Assembly (NCBI RefSeq): GCF_947496775.1
Contig: NZ_CANMDU010000005.1
Span: forward strand, 124,001 to 188,000
Length of the DNA: 64,000 nucleotides
Source of the DNA: an uncultured Maribacter sp.
GTDB taxonomy: Bacteria; Bacteroidota; Bacteroidia; Flavobacteriales; Flavobacteriaceae
Direction of reading: 5' to 3'
Part shown: positions 23,117-30,637 of the stretch, in pieces
How the letters are laid out: the number at the start of each line of letters is the position of its first letter
How positions within the stretch are numbered: the stretch's first letter is position 1
The notes under the pieces: model-generated
What the model was told of the DNA's origin: nothing
The model's input: the letters and a program-made list of their open reading frames with translations, nothing else
Database searches by the model: none
Position numbers and translations under genes: made by a program

Positions 23117-23197
23117 ATGCATCCTAAAACAAAGAAAGCCATTTACTATATGATAGCAAATGTAAGCTCATTAATAACACGTACTAGAATTCGCTAA
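23117..23197 (+). other. Possible remnant of a DoxX-like membrane gene
   Basis: A 26-codon frame MHPKTKKAIYYMIANVSSL starts 3 bases after the SRPBCC stop and ends early. Its opening resembles DoxX-like proteins (MNKKTKKIIYW type) that often follow ArsR-SRPBCC pairs, but no further matching sequence is seen before 23326. It may be a degraded third operon gene. The assignment is weak. Confidence 0.25.
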
Positions 23198-23325
23198 GAA
23201 TAAAGCAGTAGAAATTGGTTTTCTAACTTATTTAAGGATAACACTTAAAAACCAGAAATTGTTCTTTGCAAAAAAATATAAACTTAATAGAGAGTAATCC
23301 AAGCTAAAAAAACGAAATTGAAAAT

Positions 23326-23787
23326 ATGAACCCGATAAGAAATCTTGAAAAACTAAATCTTAAACTTCCAGATGTATCTGTGCCGGGGGGAAGTTACGTA
23401 TCTGTCAATATTCGTGAAAATATCGCCTATATTGCAATCCAATTTCCAATATTAAATGAAGAATATTTTTATCAAGGACGATTAGGAAATGAAGTTTCGA
23501 CTGAACAAGGATATAAAGCAATGGAGTTGTGCGCCATGAACGTTTTGGCTCAAGTGCAAAACAAAATTGGATTTGATAAAATCGTTGGACTAAATCATAT
23601 CGATATTTATTTTCAATCGGGAACAAATTGGGATGACTCTCCAATTGTTGCAAACGGAGCTTCGGATTTATTCGTAAAAGTATTAGAAAAGAAAGGCAAA
23701 CATTCAAGAGCTATTTTTGGAGTTGAAAAATTGCCAAGAAACTTTAGTGTTGGTTTAACAGCTACATTTACTATAATAAAAGAATAA
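23326..23787 (+). CDS. RidA/YjgF family protein
   Basis: 153 residues. Members of this family deaminate reactive enamine/imine intermediates. The sequence follows the pattern of the larger YjgF-like group (MNPIRNLEKLNLKLPDVSVP, GRLGNEVSTEQGYKAMELCA, and ending KHSRAIFGVEKLPRNFSVGL), where the conserved Arg in SRAIFGVEKLP corresponds to the carboxylate-binding Arg of RidA. It lies alone between the SRPBCC operon and a Crp/Fnr gene. Substrate not known. Confidence 0.88.
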   Translation: MNPIRNLEKLNLKLPDVSVPGGSYVSVNIRENIAYIAIQFPILNEEYFYQGRLGNEVSTEQGYKAMELCAMNVLAQVQNKIGFDKIVGLNHIDIYFQSGTNWDDSPIVANGASDLFVKVLEKKGKHSRAIFGVEKLPRNFSVGLTATFTIIKE

Positions 23788-23929
23788 CAAATTGTTCGTA
23801 ACATATGTTCCCATGAAAAGTTCTATTCCCTTTATATTAAGTGAATAATTTCTTTTTACTCAAAAAAAATCCTCTCCCCTATTCTACGGAAATTACGCAA
23901 AGAGTTACAAACGAGATACGCTTAAAAAA

Positions 23930-24505
23930 ATGAATTTAGATAATTTTAAAATACAAATTAGAAAAATAACTAATTTCTCTGAAAATGAGTGCTCCATGTT
24001 TATTCCTCATTTAAATAAAAAGGTTTTAAAAAAAGGAGAATTTCTGTTAAGAGAAGGGCAAAAAGTAAATGAAATTTCTTTTGTTGAAAAAGGTTTATTA
24101 CGTTTTTATTACCTCTCAGATGGGAAAGAAATTAACAATCATTTCTTTTTAGAAAATGACTATGCGGTATCTTACTTAGATTTTCTGAGAAACACTCCTA
24201 GTAGATATTACATTCAAGCTTTAGAAGATTGTGAGTTATTAACATTCAACTCTAACTCTCTTCAAGATGCCTATAATAAGTCTAAAAATTGGGAACGCTT
24301 TGGAAGAATTATTGCAGAAAGTGTTTACGCAACTGCCACTAATCGTTTTGAATCATTTTTATTTCTCTCGGCGAAAGAAAGGTACTTACAAATGATAAAA
24401 GACTATCCCAGATTTATACAACGTATTCCTCTTTACCAACTTGCCTCCTATTTGGGTATAGAAAGAGAGAGTCTTAGTAGAATTAGAAAAGAAATTTCTA
24501 TTTAA
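23930..24505 (+). CDS. Crp/Fnr family transcriptional regulator
   Basis: 191 residues. The N-terminal cyclic-nucleotide-binding-like beta-roll (about residues 20-115) includes KKGEFLLREGQKVNEISFVE and LRFYYLSDGKEINNHFFLEN. The C-terminal helix-turn-helix is IPLYQLASYLGIERESLSR (about residues 167-185), where SRIRKEI is the recognition helix. No Fe-S cysteines of true FNR and no canonical cAMP-contact residues are present, as is usual for the many flavobacterial paralogues. It may control the lipoprotein and DUF2214 genes downstream, or RidA upstream. Confidence 0.9.
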   Translation: MNLDNFKIQIRKITNFSENECSMFIPHLNKKVLKKGEFLLREGQKVNEISFVEKGLLRFYYLSDGKEINNHFFLENDYAVSYLDFLRNTPSRYYIQALEDCELLTFNSNSLQDAYNKSKNWERFGRIIAESVYATATNRFESFLFLSAKERYLQMIKDYPRFIQRIPLYQLASYLGIERESLSRIRKEISI

Positions 24506-24597
24506 AATACGATTGTAACATACATCAATTTTTAAGAGAATTCTCAAATATACATTTGCGGTGTTGATTATATATAACATTTAAAAAGTATATCCTT

Positions 24598-25227
24598 ATG
24601 AGAAAATTACCCATTTGCTTAATTATCCTTATAACAATAGTATTTGCGTCTTGTAGCTCATCGAACAAGACTATTATTCCGACAAGTAAAATACTTCCTA
24701 CAACAGAAGATAACTATACCATTCTGTGGCTTGGAAATGGAGAATCTTACATCTATATCAATGGAAAATATGAAAGAAACGAATCCAATGATTATTCCTT
24801 TGAAGTAGTTCAAAGACGATATGGAAATACTTGGAAATCGGTTAAAAACATGCATCGAATTCATCCGGATTATGACGGAAAAGCGGGAGAACGAGAACAA
24901 ACTATGTTTTTTGGAATTAATTTCACAGAAAAAGGTAACAAAATTGTTTCTACTATTAATTCTTCTTTAGGAAATGGAACGGGTAGTACAGATAACGAAT
25001 TTAGAAATCAGACAATTCAATTTTCCATAGATGATATCAGTTCTTTTGCCCCATACAACACTATGAGAATAACGCAACATTACAAATATGAGCAAGGAAC
25101 GTTACTAGAAACCGTTGAGTTATTTAAACTAAAGGATGGAATAGAAACTCCGTTTGCAAAAATTGAAGAAAGTGCAATGATTTTTAGACCAAAAGTACTA
25201 GAGAATGCACCAACCAAATTTCGTTAA
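24598..25227 (+). CDS. Hypothetical lipoprotein
   Basis: 209 residues, not recognised. The N-terminus MRKLPICLIILITIVFASCS is a lipoprotein signal with lipobox FASC, so the protein is anchored in the envelope after Ser-rich SSSNK. The mature part is beta-rich with polar loops (ILWLGNGESYIYINGKYE, NTMRITQHYKYEQGTLLETV), compatible with a small beta-barrel or sandwich. It is followed at 3 bases by a DUF2214 membrane gene, so the two are probably co-transcribed. No function is inferred. Confidence 0.7.
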   Translation: MRKLPICLIILITIVFASCSSSNKTIIPTSKILPTTEDNYTILWLGNGESYIYINGKYERNESNDYSFEVVQRRYGNTWKSVKNMHRIHPDYDGKAGEREQTMFFGINFTEKGNKIVSTINSSLGNGTGSTDNEFRNQTIQFSIDDISSFAPYNTMRITQHYKYEQGTLLETVELFKLKDGIETPFAKIEESAMIFRPKVLENAPTKFR

Positions 25228-25230
25228 ATC

Positions 25231-25668
25231 ATGTGGCTATATTCCATAGTAACATATGCTCACTTTATTTCTGTCTTTATACTTTTTTCAGCCTTAATTG
25301 TGGAACTCAGTATTATTAAAGAAGAAATGACTGAAAACAATTTTATTATCCTTAAAAGGGCAAATGTATTAATTGGTATTTTTTCTGGACTAACAATTGC
25401 AACTGGTTTATTAAGAATGTATTATTTTGGAAAAGGTCCTAATTATTACCTTTCTAATCCATTATTTATAGTTAAGTTATCTTTGTTTGCCATTACAGGC
25501 CTTTTATCTATTTATCCTACGATTCAATTTAACAAGTCAAAAAATCTAGAAACTAAAATTACGAAATTAGAACATTTTAAGGCGGTTCAACTCATACTTA
25601 AAGTTGAATTGGTACTATTTTTAGTAATTCCATTATTGGCTGTATTTGTTGCAAAAGGTATTGTCTAA
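25231..25668 (+). CDS. DUF2214 family membrane protein
   Basis: 145 residues with four hydrophobic segments (about residues 4-25, 45-65, 80-98 and 120-142). The N-terminus SIVTYAHFISVFILFSALIVE, with a conserved His in the first helix, and the GIFSGLTIATGLLRMYYFGK and YYLSNPLFIVKLSLF segments match DUF2214, an uncharacterised inner-membrane family. It starts 3 bases after the lipoprotein gene, indicating an operon. Confidence 0.85.
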   Translation: MWLYSIVTYAHFISVFILFSALIVELSIIKEEMTENNFIILKRANVLIGIFSGLTIATGLLRMYYFGKGPNYYLSNPLFIVKLSLFAITGLLSIYPTIQFNKSKNLETKITKLEHFKAVQLILKVELVLFLVIPLLAVFVAKGIV

Positions 25669-25902
25669 ATTAAGATAGCATGCCACCAAAAGAAATTGAA
25701 ACGAAAACTTAAATAATTGCGGCAATTATACCATAATAAGTATAAAATTTAACCCTAAATCCTAAGTTTTGTGTAATTTTATAAAATAGCCAAATTCCCC
25801 CTTGGCTTAGAATTTTGATACGCCCAAACGGGTTGATTTATTTCGTATCAAAACTAGTCATAACATATTTCTAGACTGCAAATACAATGCAATAGATAAA
25901 AA

Positions 25903-26484
25903 ATGGATAGAATAATAAATACTGTTAACGCTTATATTTCTCTTTCTGAACAAGAGAAAAAATATTTGCAAGATGCTATTACTAAAAAGGTGTTTCATAA
26001 AAACGAAATAATCTTTTCCGAAGGAAGAGTATCTAATGAGATTTATTTTGTAAACCAAGGGTGTGTTAGGCTTTTTTATAATGTAGACGGTAAAGATAAA
26101 ACCGCCTTCTTTTATACTACCGGACAATATATATGCGCAGGAGAGAGCTTCACTTTCAATATTCCTGCAACGGAAAATTACCAAGCAATTAACCAGACCG
26201 AAATTTTTGTACTTACCAAACCAAAAATTGAAAAATTATTACAGCAAGTACCTAAAATGGAAATTATTGCTAGGATTGCTACAGAAAATGAACTTATTAC
26301 TTGTCAAAAACTTATTGCTTGTTTCATCACTAAATCACCAGAAGAAAGATATTTAGATTTACTAAACACACAAGGCGAATTATTTCAACAAGTTCCTCAA
26401 CAATACATAGCTTCTTATTTAGGAGTCTCTCCAGAAACACTTAGTAGAATAAAAAAACGAATTCTCGATAAAAGTCGTTCTTGA
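25903..26484 (+). CDS. Crp/Fnr family transcriptional regulator
   Basis: 193 residues, a paralogue of the regulator at 23930. The sensor beta-roll contains FHKNEIIFSEGRVSNEIYFV and VRLFYNVDGKDKTAFFYTTG, and the C-terminal helix-turn-helix reads VPQQYIASYLGVSPETLSRI (about residues 164-183). No cysteine cluster for iron binding is seen. The genes downstream (remnant at 26552 and the monooxygenase-pirin cluster) are candidate targets. Ligand unknown. Confidence 0.9.
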   Translation: MDRIINTVNAYISLSEQEKKYLQDAITKKVFHKNEIIFSEGRVSNEIYFVNQGCVRLFYNVDGKDKTAFFYTTGQYICAGESFTFNIPATENYQAINQTEIFVLTKPKIEKLLQQVPKMEIIARIATENELITCQKLIACFITKSPEERYLDLLNTQGELFQQVPQQYIASYLGVSPETLSRIKKRILDKSRS

Positions 26485-26551
26485 CAATAGTCAAGAGAAA
26501 CCTTGTATATAGCATATAAATTTGTAAAAAAAAGAATATGCAAGAGAAGGT

Positions 26552-26790
26552 AGCGGGTTTTCTAATGAAGATTTTTTTATTGGCCATATTACTAAACCAA
26601 ACACTCTCAAATGGGTTACAGAAGACATTAACTGGGTTAACCCTACAGTGGGCATTACTCTCAGTGTTAAGAGCATGTAGTGCATCAAAAAATCTATTGA
26701 CTTATAGAGTTTTTCTTTACTGAAATGGTTGATAATAATGTTTCTAATTCTTACGACGTAAAAAGGCTAGAAGATTTTTTCAAGACATAA
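26552..26790 (+). pseudogene. Remnant of an unidentified gene
   Basis: Two coding-like fragments in succession. SGFSNEDFFIGHITKPNTLK (from 26552) continues WVTEDINWVNPTVGITLSV and stops at about 26679, and MVDNNVSNSYDVKRLEDFF (about 26722-26790) ends in a stop. The second looks like a natural C-terminus. I cannot name the family. It appears to be a gene truncated at the 5' end and interrupted in the middle. The remaining part of the 396-bp gap to 26880 holds nothing else recognisable. Confidence 0.35.
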
Positions 26791-26880
26791 GTTAAAAATA
26801 GCTCTAACTAATTACTCCTAAAAAAAACACCCCTGACATTTAATGTCCTTTTGGCGCTTTAATTTTAAAAAAAAAATCAC

Positions 26881-27180
26881 ATGAAAGTAATATCTGGTAT
26901 CTGGAAAATAAAGAAAGCGTATTATACTAACTTTATTGCATTGGGAAAAGAAGCTAGTATTCAATCTAAAAAAGAAATAGGAAATATTAGTTTTAATTTT
27001 TCAGAAATAAAAGCAGAACAAAATACTTTTTTATTTTTTGAAGAATGGAAAAATCAAGAAGCTATAGATTTTCATATCTCTCAGGATTATTTTAAAGAGT
27101 TTATGAAAGTGTCGAAAAAAATGCTTCAATCAACACCTATAATTACAATTTACGACATCCATAATCAAACAAAATTATAA
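26881..27180 (+). CDS. Antibiotic biosynthesis monooxygenase (ABM) family protein
   Basis: 99 residues, the size of a single ferredoxin-like ABM domain (YgiN/LsrG type). EEWKNQEAIDFHISQDYFKEF contains the conserved W-x(6)-H pattern of the family. Such proteins act as cofactor-free monooxygenases on quinol-like substrates or are uncharacterised. It lies 18 bases before a pirin gene; pirin and YgiN-like quinol monooxygenases are found together in other bacteria, suggesting a joint role in quinone or flavonoid turnover, but this is inference. Confidence 0.8.
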   Translation: MKVISGIWKIKKAYYTNFIALGKEASIQSKKEIGNISFNFSEIKAEQNTFLFFEEWKNQEAIDFHISQDYFKEFMKVSKKMLQSTPIITIYDIHNQTKL

Positions 27181-27198
27181 TTTAACAAATTCTATTAC

Positions 27199-27921
27199 AT
27201 GGAAAATATAGTATTGCACAAAGCGGAAACAAGAGGACATGCAAATCATGGGTGGCTACAAAGTTACCACACATTTAGTTTTGCCAATTACCGCAACGCC
27301 GAACGAATGAATTTTGGTGTTTTAAGAGTTCTTAATGATGATACAGTAGCCCCAGGAATGGGTTTTGGCACGCATCCGCACAGAAATATGGAAATAATAT
27401 CAATCCCGTTAGAAGGAGATTTAAAACATAAAGACAGTATGGGCAACACAACAACCATACATTATGGAGACGTACAAGTAATGAGTGCAGGAACCGGTGT
27501 ACAACATAGTGAGTTTAACAAAAACAAAGATAGCCAAGTGAAATTTTTACAAATTTGGGTTATTCCGAATAAAGACAATGTTACCCCTAGATATGACCAA
27601 ATTTCTCTTAACAAAAAGGATAGAGTAAATAGATTTCAGCAAATCTTATCACCCAGTTCAGAGGATGAAGGAGTATGGATACATCAAAACGCATGGTTTC
27701 ATTTAGCAAATTTTGAAAATGGATTTACATCCAAATACAAACTTAAATCCAAAGACAATGGGCTATATGTTTTTAACCTAAAAGGAGACATTACTGTCAA
27801 TGAACAGGAATTAGCCACGAGAGATGGTCTTGGTATATGGAATACCAATGAATTAACCGTTAAGGCTAATAGCGATTCCGAATTTTTATTAATGGAAGTC
27901 CCGATGGAACTCCCTAAATAA
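27199..27921 (+). CDS. Pirin family protein
   Basis: 240 residues. Bicupin protein; the N-terminal cupin carries the metal ligands in GFGTHPHRNMEIISIPLEG (His-x-His) and VMSAGTGVQHSEFN (His and Glu). The second cupin is in the C-terminal half (WFHLANFENGF onward) and lacks metal ligands, as in YhhW-type pirins. Bacterial pirins of this kind have quercetin 2,3-dioxygenase activity in vitro; the in vivo role here is unknown. The small size is typical of the YhhW branch. It is probably co-transcribed with the ABM gene. Confidence 0.93.
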   Translation: MENIVLHKAETRGHANHGWLQSYHTFSFANYRNAERMNFGVLRVLNDDTVAPGMGFGTHPHRNMEIISIPLEGDLKHKDSMGNTTTIHYGDVQVMSAGTGVQHSEFNKNKDSQVKFLQIWVIPNKDNVTPRYDQISLNKKDRVNRFQQILSPSSEDEGVWIHQNAWFHLANFENGFTSKYKLKSKDNGLYVFNLKGDITVNEQELATRDGLGIWNTNELTVKANSDSEFLLMEVPMELPK

Positions 27922-27967
27922 AAAAGTAAGATGCATAAAAAGAATTAAAAACATACTTTTAACATAA

Positions 27968-28357
27968 ATGAACTTAAATCAAATAACAGTACCATCAGAA
28001 GATTTAACAAAATCTATCCCATTTTACGAAAAGTTGGGATTAACATTAATTGTTACATCCTTGCCTCACTACGCCAGGTTTCAATGCCCTGATGGAAACT
28101 CTAGCTTTTCTCTTCATCAAACTAATGAACTTCCACATGGTGATGGGATTTACGTTTATTTTGAATGTAAAAACCTAGATGAATATATAGAAACTTTAAA
28201 ACAAAAAGGAATTGTTTTTGATTTAGAGCCAACGGACCAAAAATGGCTTTGGAGAGAGGCTAGATTAAAAGATTTAGATGGCAACCAATTAATCCTTTAT
28301 TATGGAGGAGAAAACAGACTAAATCCACCATGGAAGATAGAAAGCCCTAAAAAATAA
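27968..28357 (+). CDS. VOC family protein (glyoxalase-like)
   Basis: 129 residues, one VOC module pair: MNLNQITVPSEDLTKSIPFY opens the first beta-alpha-beta-beta-beta unit, and WLWREARLKDLDGNQLILYY is the typical C-terminal DPdGN strand with the metal-binding position. Potential metal ligands include His residues in FSLHQTNELPHG. Substrate unknown. It follows the pirin gene by 46 bases and is likely in the same transcription unit. Confidence 0.88.
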   Translation: MNLNQITVPSEDLTKSIPFYEKLGLTLIVTSLPHYARFQCPDGNSSFSLHQTNELPHGDGIYVYFECKNLDEYIETLKQKGIVFDLEPTDQKWLWREARLKDLDGNQLILYYGGENRLNPPWKIESPKK

Positions 28358-28386
28358 ATATGAAAAATAACTTATTATAAAGAAAT

Positions 28387-28686
28387 TTGAATACTAAAAT
28401 AAAATATCAATTCTCTGCTAAAATATGGCAGGACAACTTGGAAGGTGGTTGGCATTTTGTAACCATACCTAAAGGTTTTTCTACAGAAATTAGAAAAAAT
28501 CTTCAGTGGCAAGAAGAAGGTTGGGGAAGAATGAAAGCTTCTGTAATAATTAAAGAAATAAGTTGGAATACTTCAATATGGTTCGACACCAAAATAAACT
28601 GTTACATTCTACCAGTAAAAGCAGAAGTCAGAAAAAAATCAAATATAAAAAAAGACCAAACACTAGAAGTAACCCTGTTTGTATAA
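28387..28686 (+). CDS. DUF1905 domain protein
   Basis: 99 residues from TTG 28387; there is no ATG that keeps the domain complete. KYQFSAKIWQDNLEGGWHFV followed by TIPKGFSTEIRKNL and GWGRMKASVIIKEISWNTSI matches DUF1905, a small beta-barrel often fused to a bacteriocin-protection (YdeI/OmpD-associated) domain. The fused domain is absent, so this is a stand-alone version. It follows the VOC gene at 29 bases. Function not known. Confidence 0.8.
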   Translation: MNTKIKYQFSAKIWQDNLEGGWHFVTIPKGFSTEIRKNLQWQEEGWGRMKASVIIKEISWNTSIWFDTKINCYILPVKAEVRKKSNIKKDQTLEVTLFV

Positions 28687-28712
28687 TATAACCTATCCAA
28701 AAAATTATTACC

Positions 28713-29066
28713 GTGATAAAAACAATCCTACTAATTCTTCTTGGTCTATTTTTTATTCTAAATGGCATTAACCATATAGTAAACACGCATATTTATGAAG
28801 AATATTCCGTAAAAAGAGGGCTTGTCTCCCCACGCCTCATGGTTCAACTAAGTAGTATAGTTCTTATTTTTGACGGTGCAACACTAATGTTTAACTTTTT
28901 AATACGCTACGGGGTAATTGGCCTTTCTATATTCCTTATTATCGCTTCTTTTAGTCTGCATCAGTTTTGGAAAGAAAAAGACAATCAGTTAAAATTATTA
29001 GAAAGCATGCATTTCGCAAAAAACATGGCTATTCTTACAGAACTTATTTATATTGCTTATTCTTAA
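28713..29066 (+). CDS. DoxX-like small membrane protein
   Basis: 117 residues from GTG 28713. Four transmembrane segments (about residues 3-18, 44-62, 68-84 and 100-116). ILLGLFFILNGINHIVNTHI and SPRLMVQLSSIVLIFDGATL match the DoxX-like pattern, in which the first helix carries a conserved NGxxH and the second starts after a short loop. HFAKNMAILTELIYI forms the last helix. The family is associated with thiosulfate/quinone or stress-related membrane functions in some cases; no function can be assigned. Confidence 0.75.
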   Translation: MIKTILLILLGLFFILNGINHIVNTHIYEEYSVKRGLVSPRLMVQLSSIVLIFDGATLMFNFLIRYGVIGLSIFLIIASFSLHQFWKEKDNQLKLLESMHFAKNMAILTELIYIAYS

Positions 29067-29096
29067 AAAATCATTCCATATAAATGGGCTTATAAA

Positions 29097-29696
29097 ATGA
29101 AAAAGACCTTATACGATTTAACCAAAGAAGATTGGAATACACTCTTTCCAATTAAACTGGTTGAACATAATCCTGAATGGAAAAATACTTATGAAAGAGA
29201 AAAACAGAGAATTATAGATAAAGTTGGTAGTAAAACAATTTTAAGAATAGAACATTTTGGAAGTTCCTCAATTCCTACTATTAAATCAAAACCATATATA
29301 GATTTGATGATAGAAATACCAAAAGAAACCTTATTTAATGAAGATTTAATTGCAAATTTCACAGCGTTAGGCTACTCTCATTTTGTGGTTCCGGCAAGGG
29401 AAAATATAGAAACATACTCTACTTTTGGAAAAGGATATAATATTGACGGAAAAAAAGAACAGATTTTTCATATTCACATGTGCCCAAAAGATAATGCAAT
29501 GTGGAAACAAATTGAATTTCGAAATTTTTTAAATTCTAATTTGAAAAGAGCTAAAGAATATGAAAGCTTAAAAATGGAATTAGCGTCTAAATTTAAAAAT
29601 GATAGAGGCTCTTATGTACTTGGAAAAACACATTTTATAAACGAAACGTTAGATATTATCGATAAAAAAGATAGTATACAAAATGGCTCTCTATAA
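29097..29696 (+). CDS. GrpB family (UPF0157) nucleotidyltransferase-like protein
   Basis: 199 residues. LVEHNPEWKNTYEREKQRI and ILRIEHFGSSSIPTIKSKP, with IDLMIEI following, form the nucleotidyltransferase-like GS-x(9)-D core of the GrpB family. FHIHMCPKDNAMWKQ and RNFLNSNLKRAKEYESLK are the other conserved blocks. The N-terminal 18 residues (MKKTLYDLTKEDWNTLFP) are the short extension typical of flavobacterial members. Reaction unknown. It converges on the ppx gene. Confidence 0.9.
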   Translation: MKKTLYDLTKEDWNTLFPIKLVEHNPEWKNTYEREKQRIIDKVGSKTILRIEHFGSSSIPTIKSKPYIDLMIEIPKETLFNEDLIANFTALGYSHFVVPARENIETYSTFGKGYNIDGKKEQIFHIHMCPKDNAMWKQIEFRNFLNSNLKRAKEYESLKMELASKFKNDRGSYVLGKTHFINETLDIIDKKDSIQNGSL

Positions 29697-29731
29697 AAAT
29701 ATTTAGTACGGTTCTATAATATAAAACTTTA

Positions 29732-30625
29732 TTACTTTTTCTTTTTAGAATTATATAATGTCTTAATAATTCCGTCTGACAGCCCTATTTTTGGCACATA
29801 TATTTTCTTAGCACCACTCCATTTTGCTGCTGAAAGAAATATACGTGTTGCTGGGATAATTACATCTGCTCTGTCCGGGTTTAACCCCAATTCCGATATA
29901 CGATCTTCGTAGCTTAGACTATCTAAAAAATGGTACTGCGCATTTAACCATATATAAGAAAGAGCCTGCCCTTCTTTTCTTCCAGACATCTTGTGTAGCT
30001 TATTTATGTTTCCTCCAGAACCTATTATAGAAAGTTTAGACAAACCCTCTGTGTTAGTCTTAATCCAAGATTGTAATTCTTTCCATAAATCTTCACTAAC
30101 CATATTATTTAGTATACGTACCGTACCTAACTTAAAGGACTTAGAAATTTTTATTTTACCCTTTGCAAATATGGTAAACTCCGTACTACCACCACCAACA
30201 TCAATATATAAATACGATTGGTCTTGCTTAATTACGTTTTTTAAATCTGTCGAAGCAATTATCTTTGCTTCTTCTTTACCATCTATTAAGTCGATAGATA
30301 TATCAGCTTCTTCCTTTATTCTATTTATAATCTCCTGTCCATTTCTAGCTTCTCGCATGGCCGACGTAGCACAAGCCCTATAATATTCCACACCTGCAAC
30401 CTCCATTAACAATTTAAAAGCTTGCATAGACTTTACCATTCTATTTACATTCTTTTCCGAAATTTCTCCGACTGTAAAGGAATCTTCCCCTAAACGAACA
30501 GCAACACGAACCAATTCACTTTTTCTAAACTGCGTTTTTTTTCCTTTTTCCTCAATTACATTATGAGTTAACAAACGAATAGCATTAGACCCTATATCTA
30601 TTGCTGCAAATTTTCTAACTTTCAA
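29732..30625 (-). CDS. ppx: Exopolyphosphatase, Ppx/GppA family
   Basis: 297 residues, actin-like ATPase (ASKHA) fold. KFAAIDIGSNAIRLL is the phosphate-1 motif and SYLYIDVGGGSTEFTIF (about residues 131-147) the phosphate-2 motif of Ppx/GppA phosphatases, which hydrolyse polyphosphate or pppGpp. IIGSGGNINKLHKM is the second adenosine/phosphate loop. The short form without the C-terminal HD domain is usual in Bacteroidota. It lies 12 bases after ppk1 and the two oppose each other biochemically, so the operon sets polyphosphate level. Confidence 0.93.
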   Translation of the reverse strand: MKVRKFAAIDIGSNAIRLLTHNVIEEKGKKTQFRKSELVRVAVRLGEDSFTVGEISEKNVNRMVKSMQAFKLLMEVAGVEYYRACATSAMREARNGQEIINRIKEEADISIDLIDGKEEAKIIASTDLKNVIKQDQSYLYIDVGGGSTEFTIFAKGKIKISKSFKLGTVRILNNMVSEDLWKELQSWIKTNTEGLSKLSIIGSGGNINKLHKMSGRKEGQALSYIWLNAQYHFLDSLSYEDRISELGLNPDRADVIIPATRIFLSAAKWSGAKKIYVPKIGLSDGIIKTLYNSKKKK

Positions 30626-30637
30626 TCTTTCTCTCTT

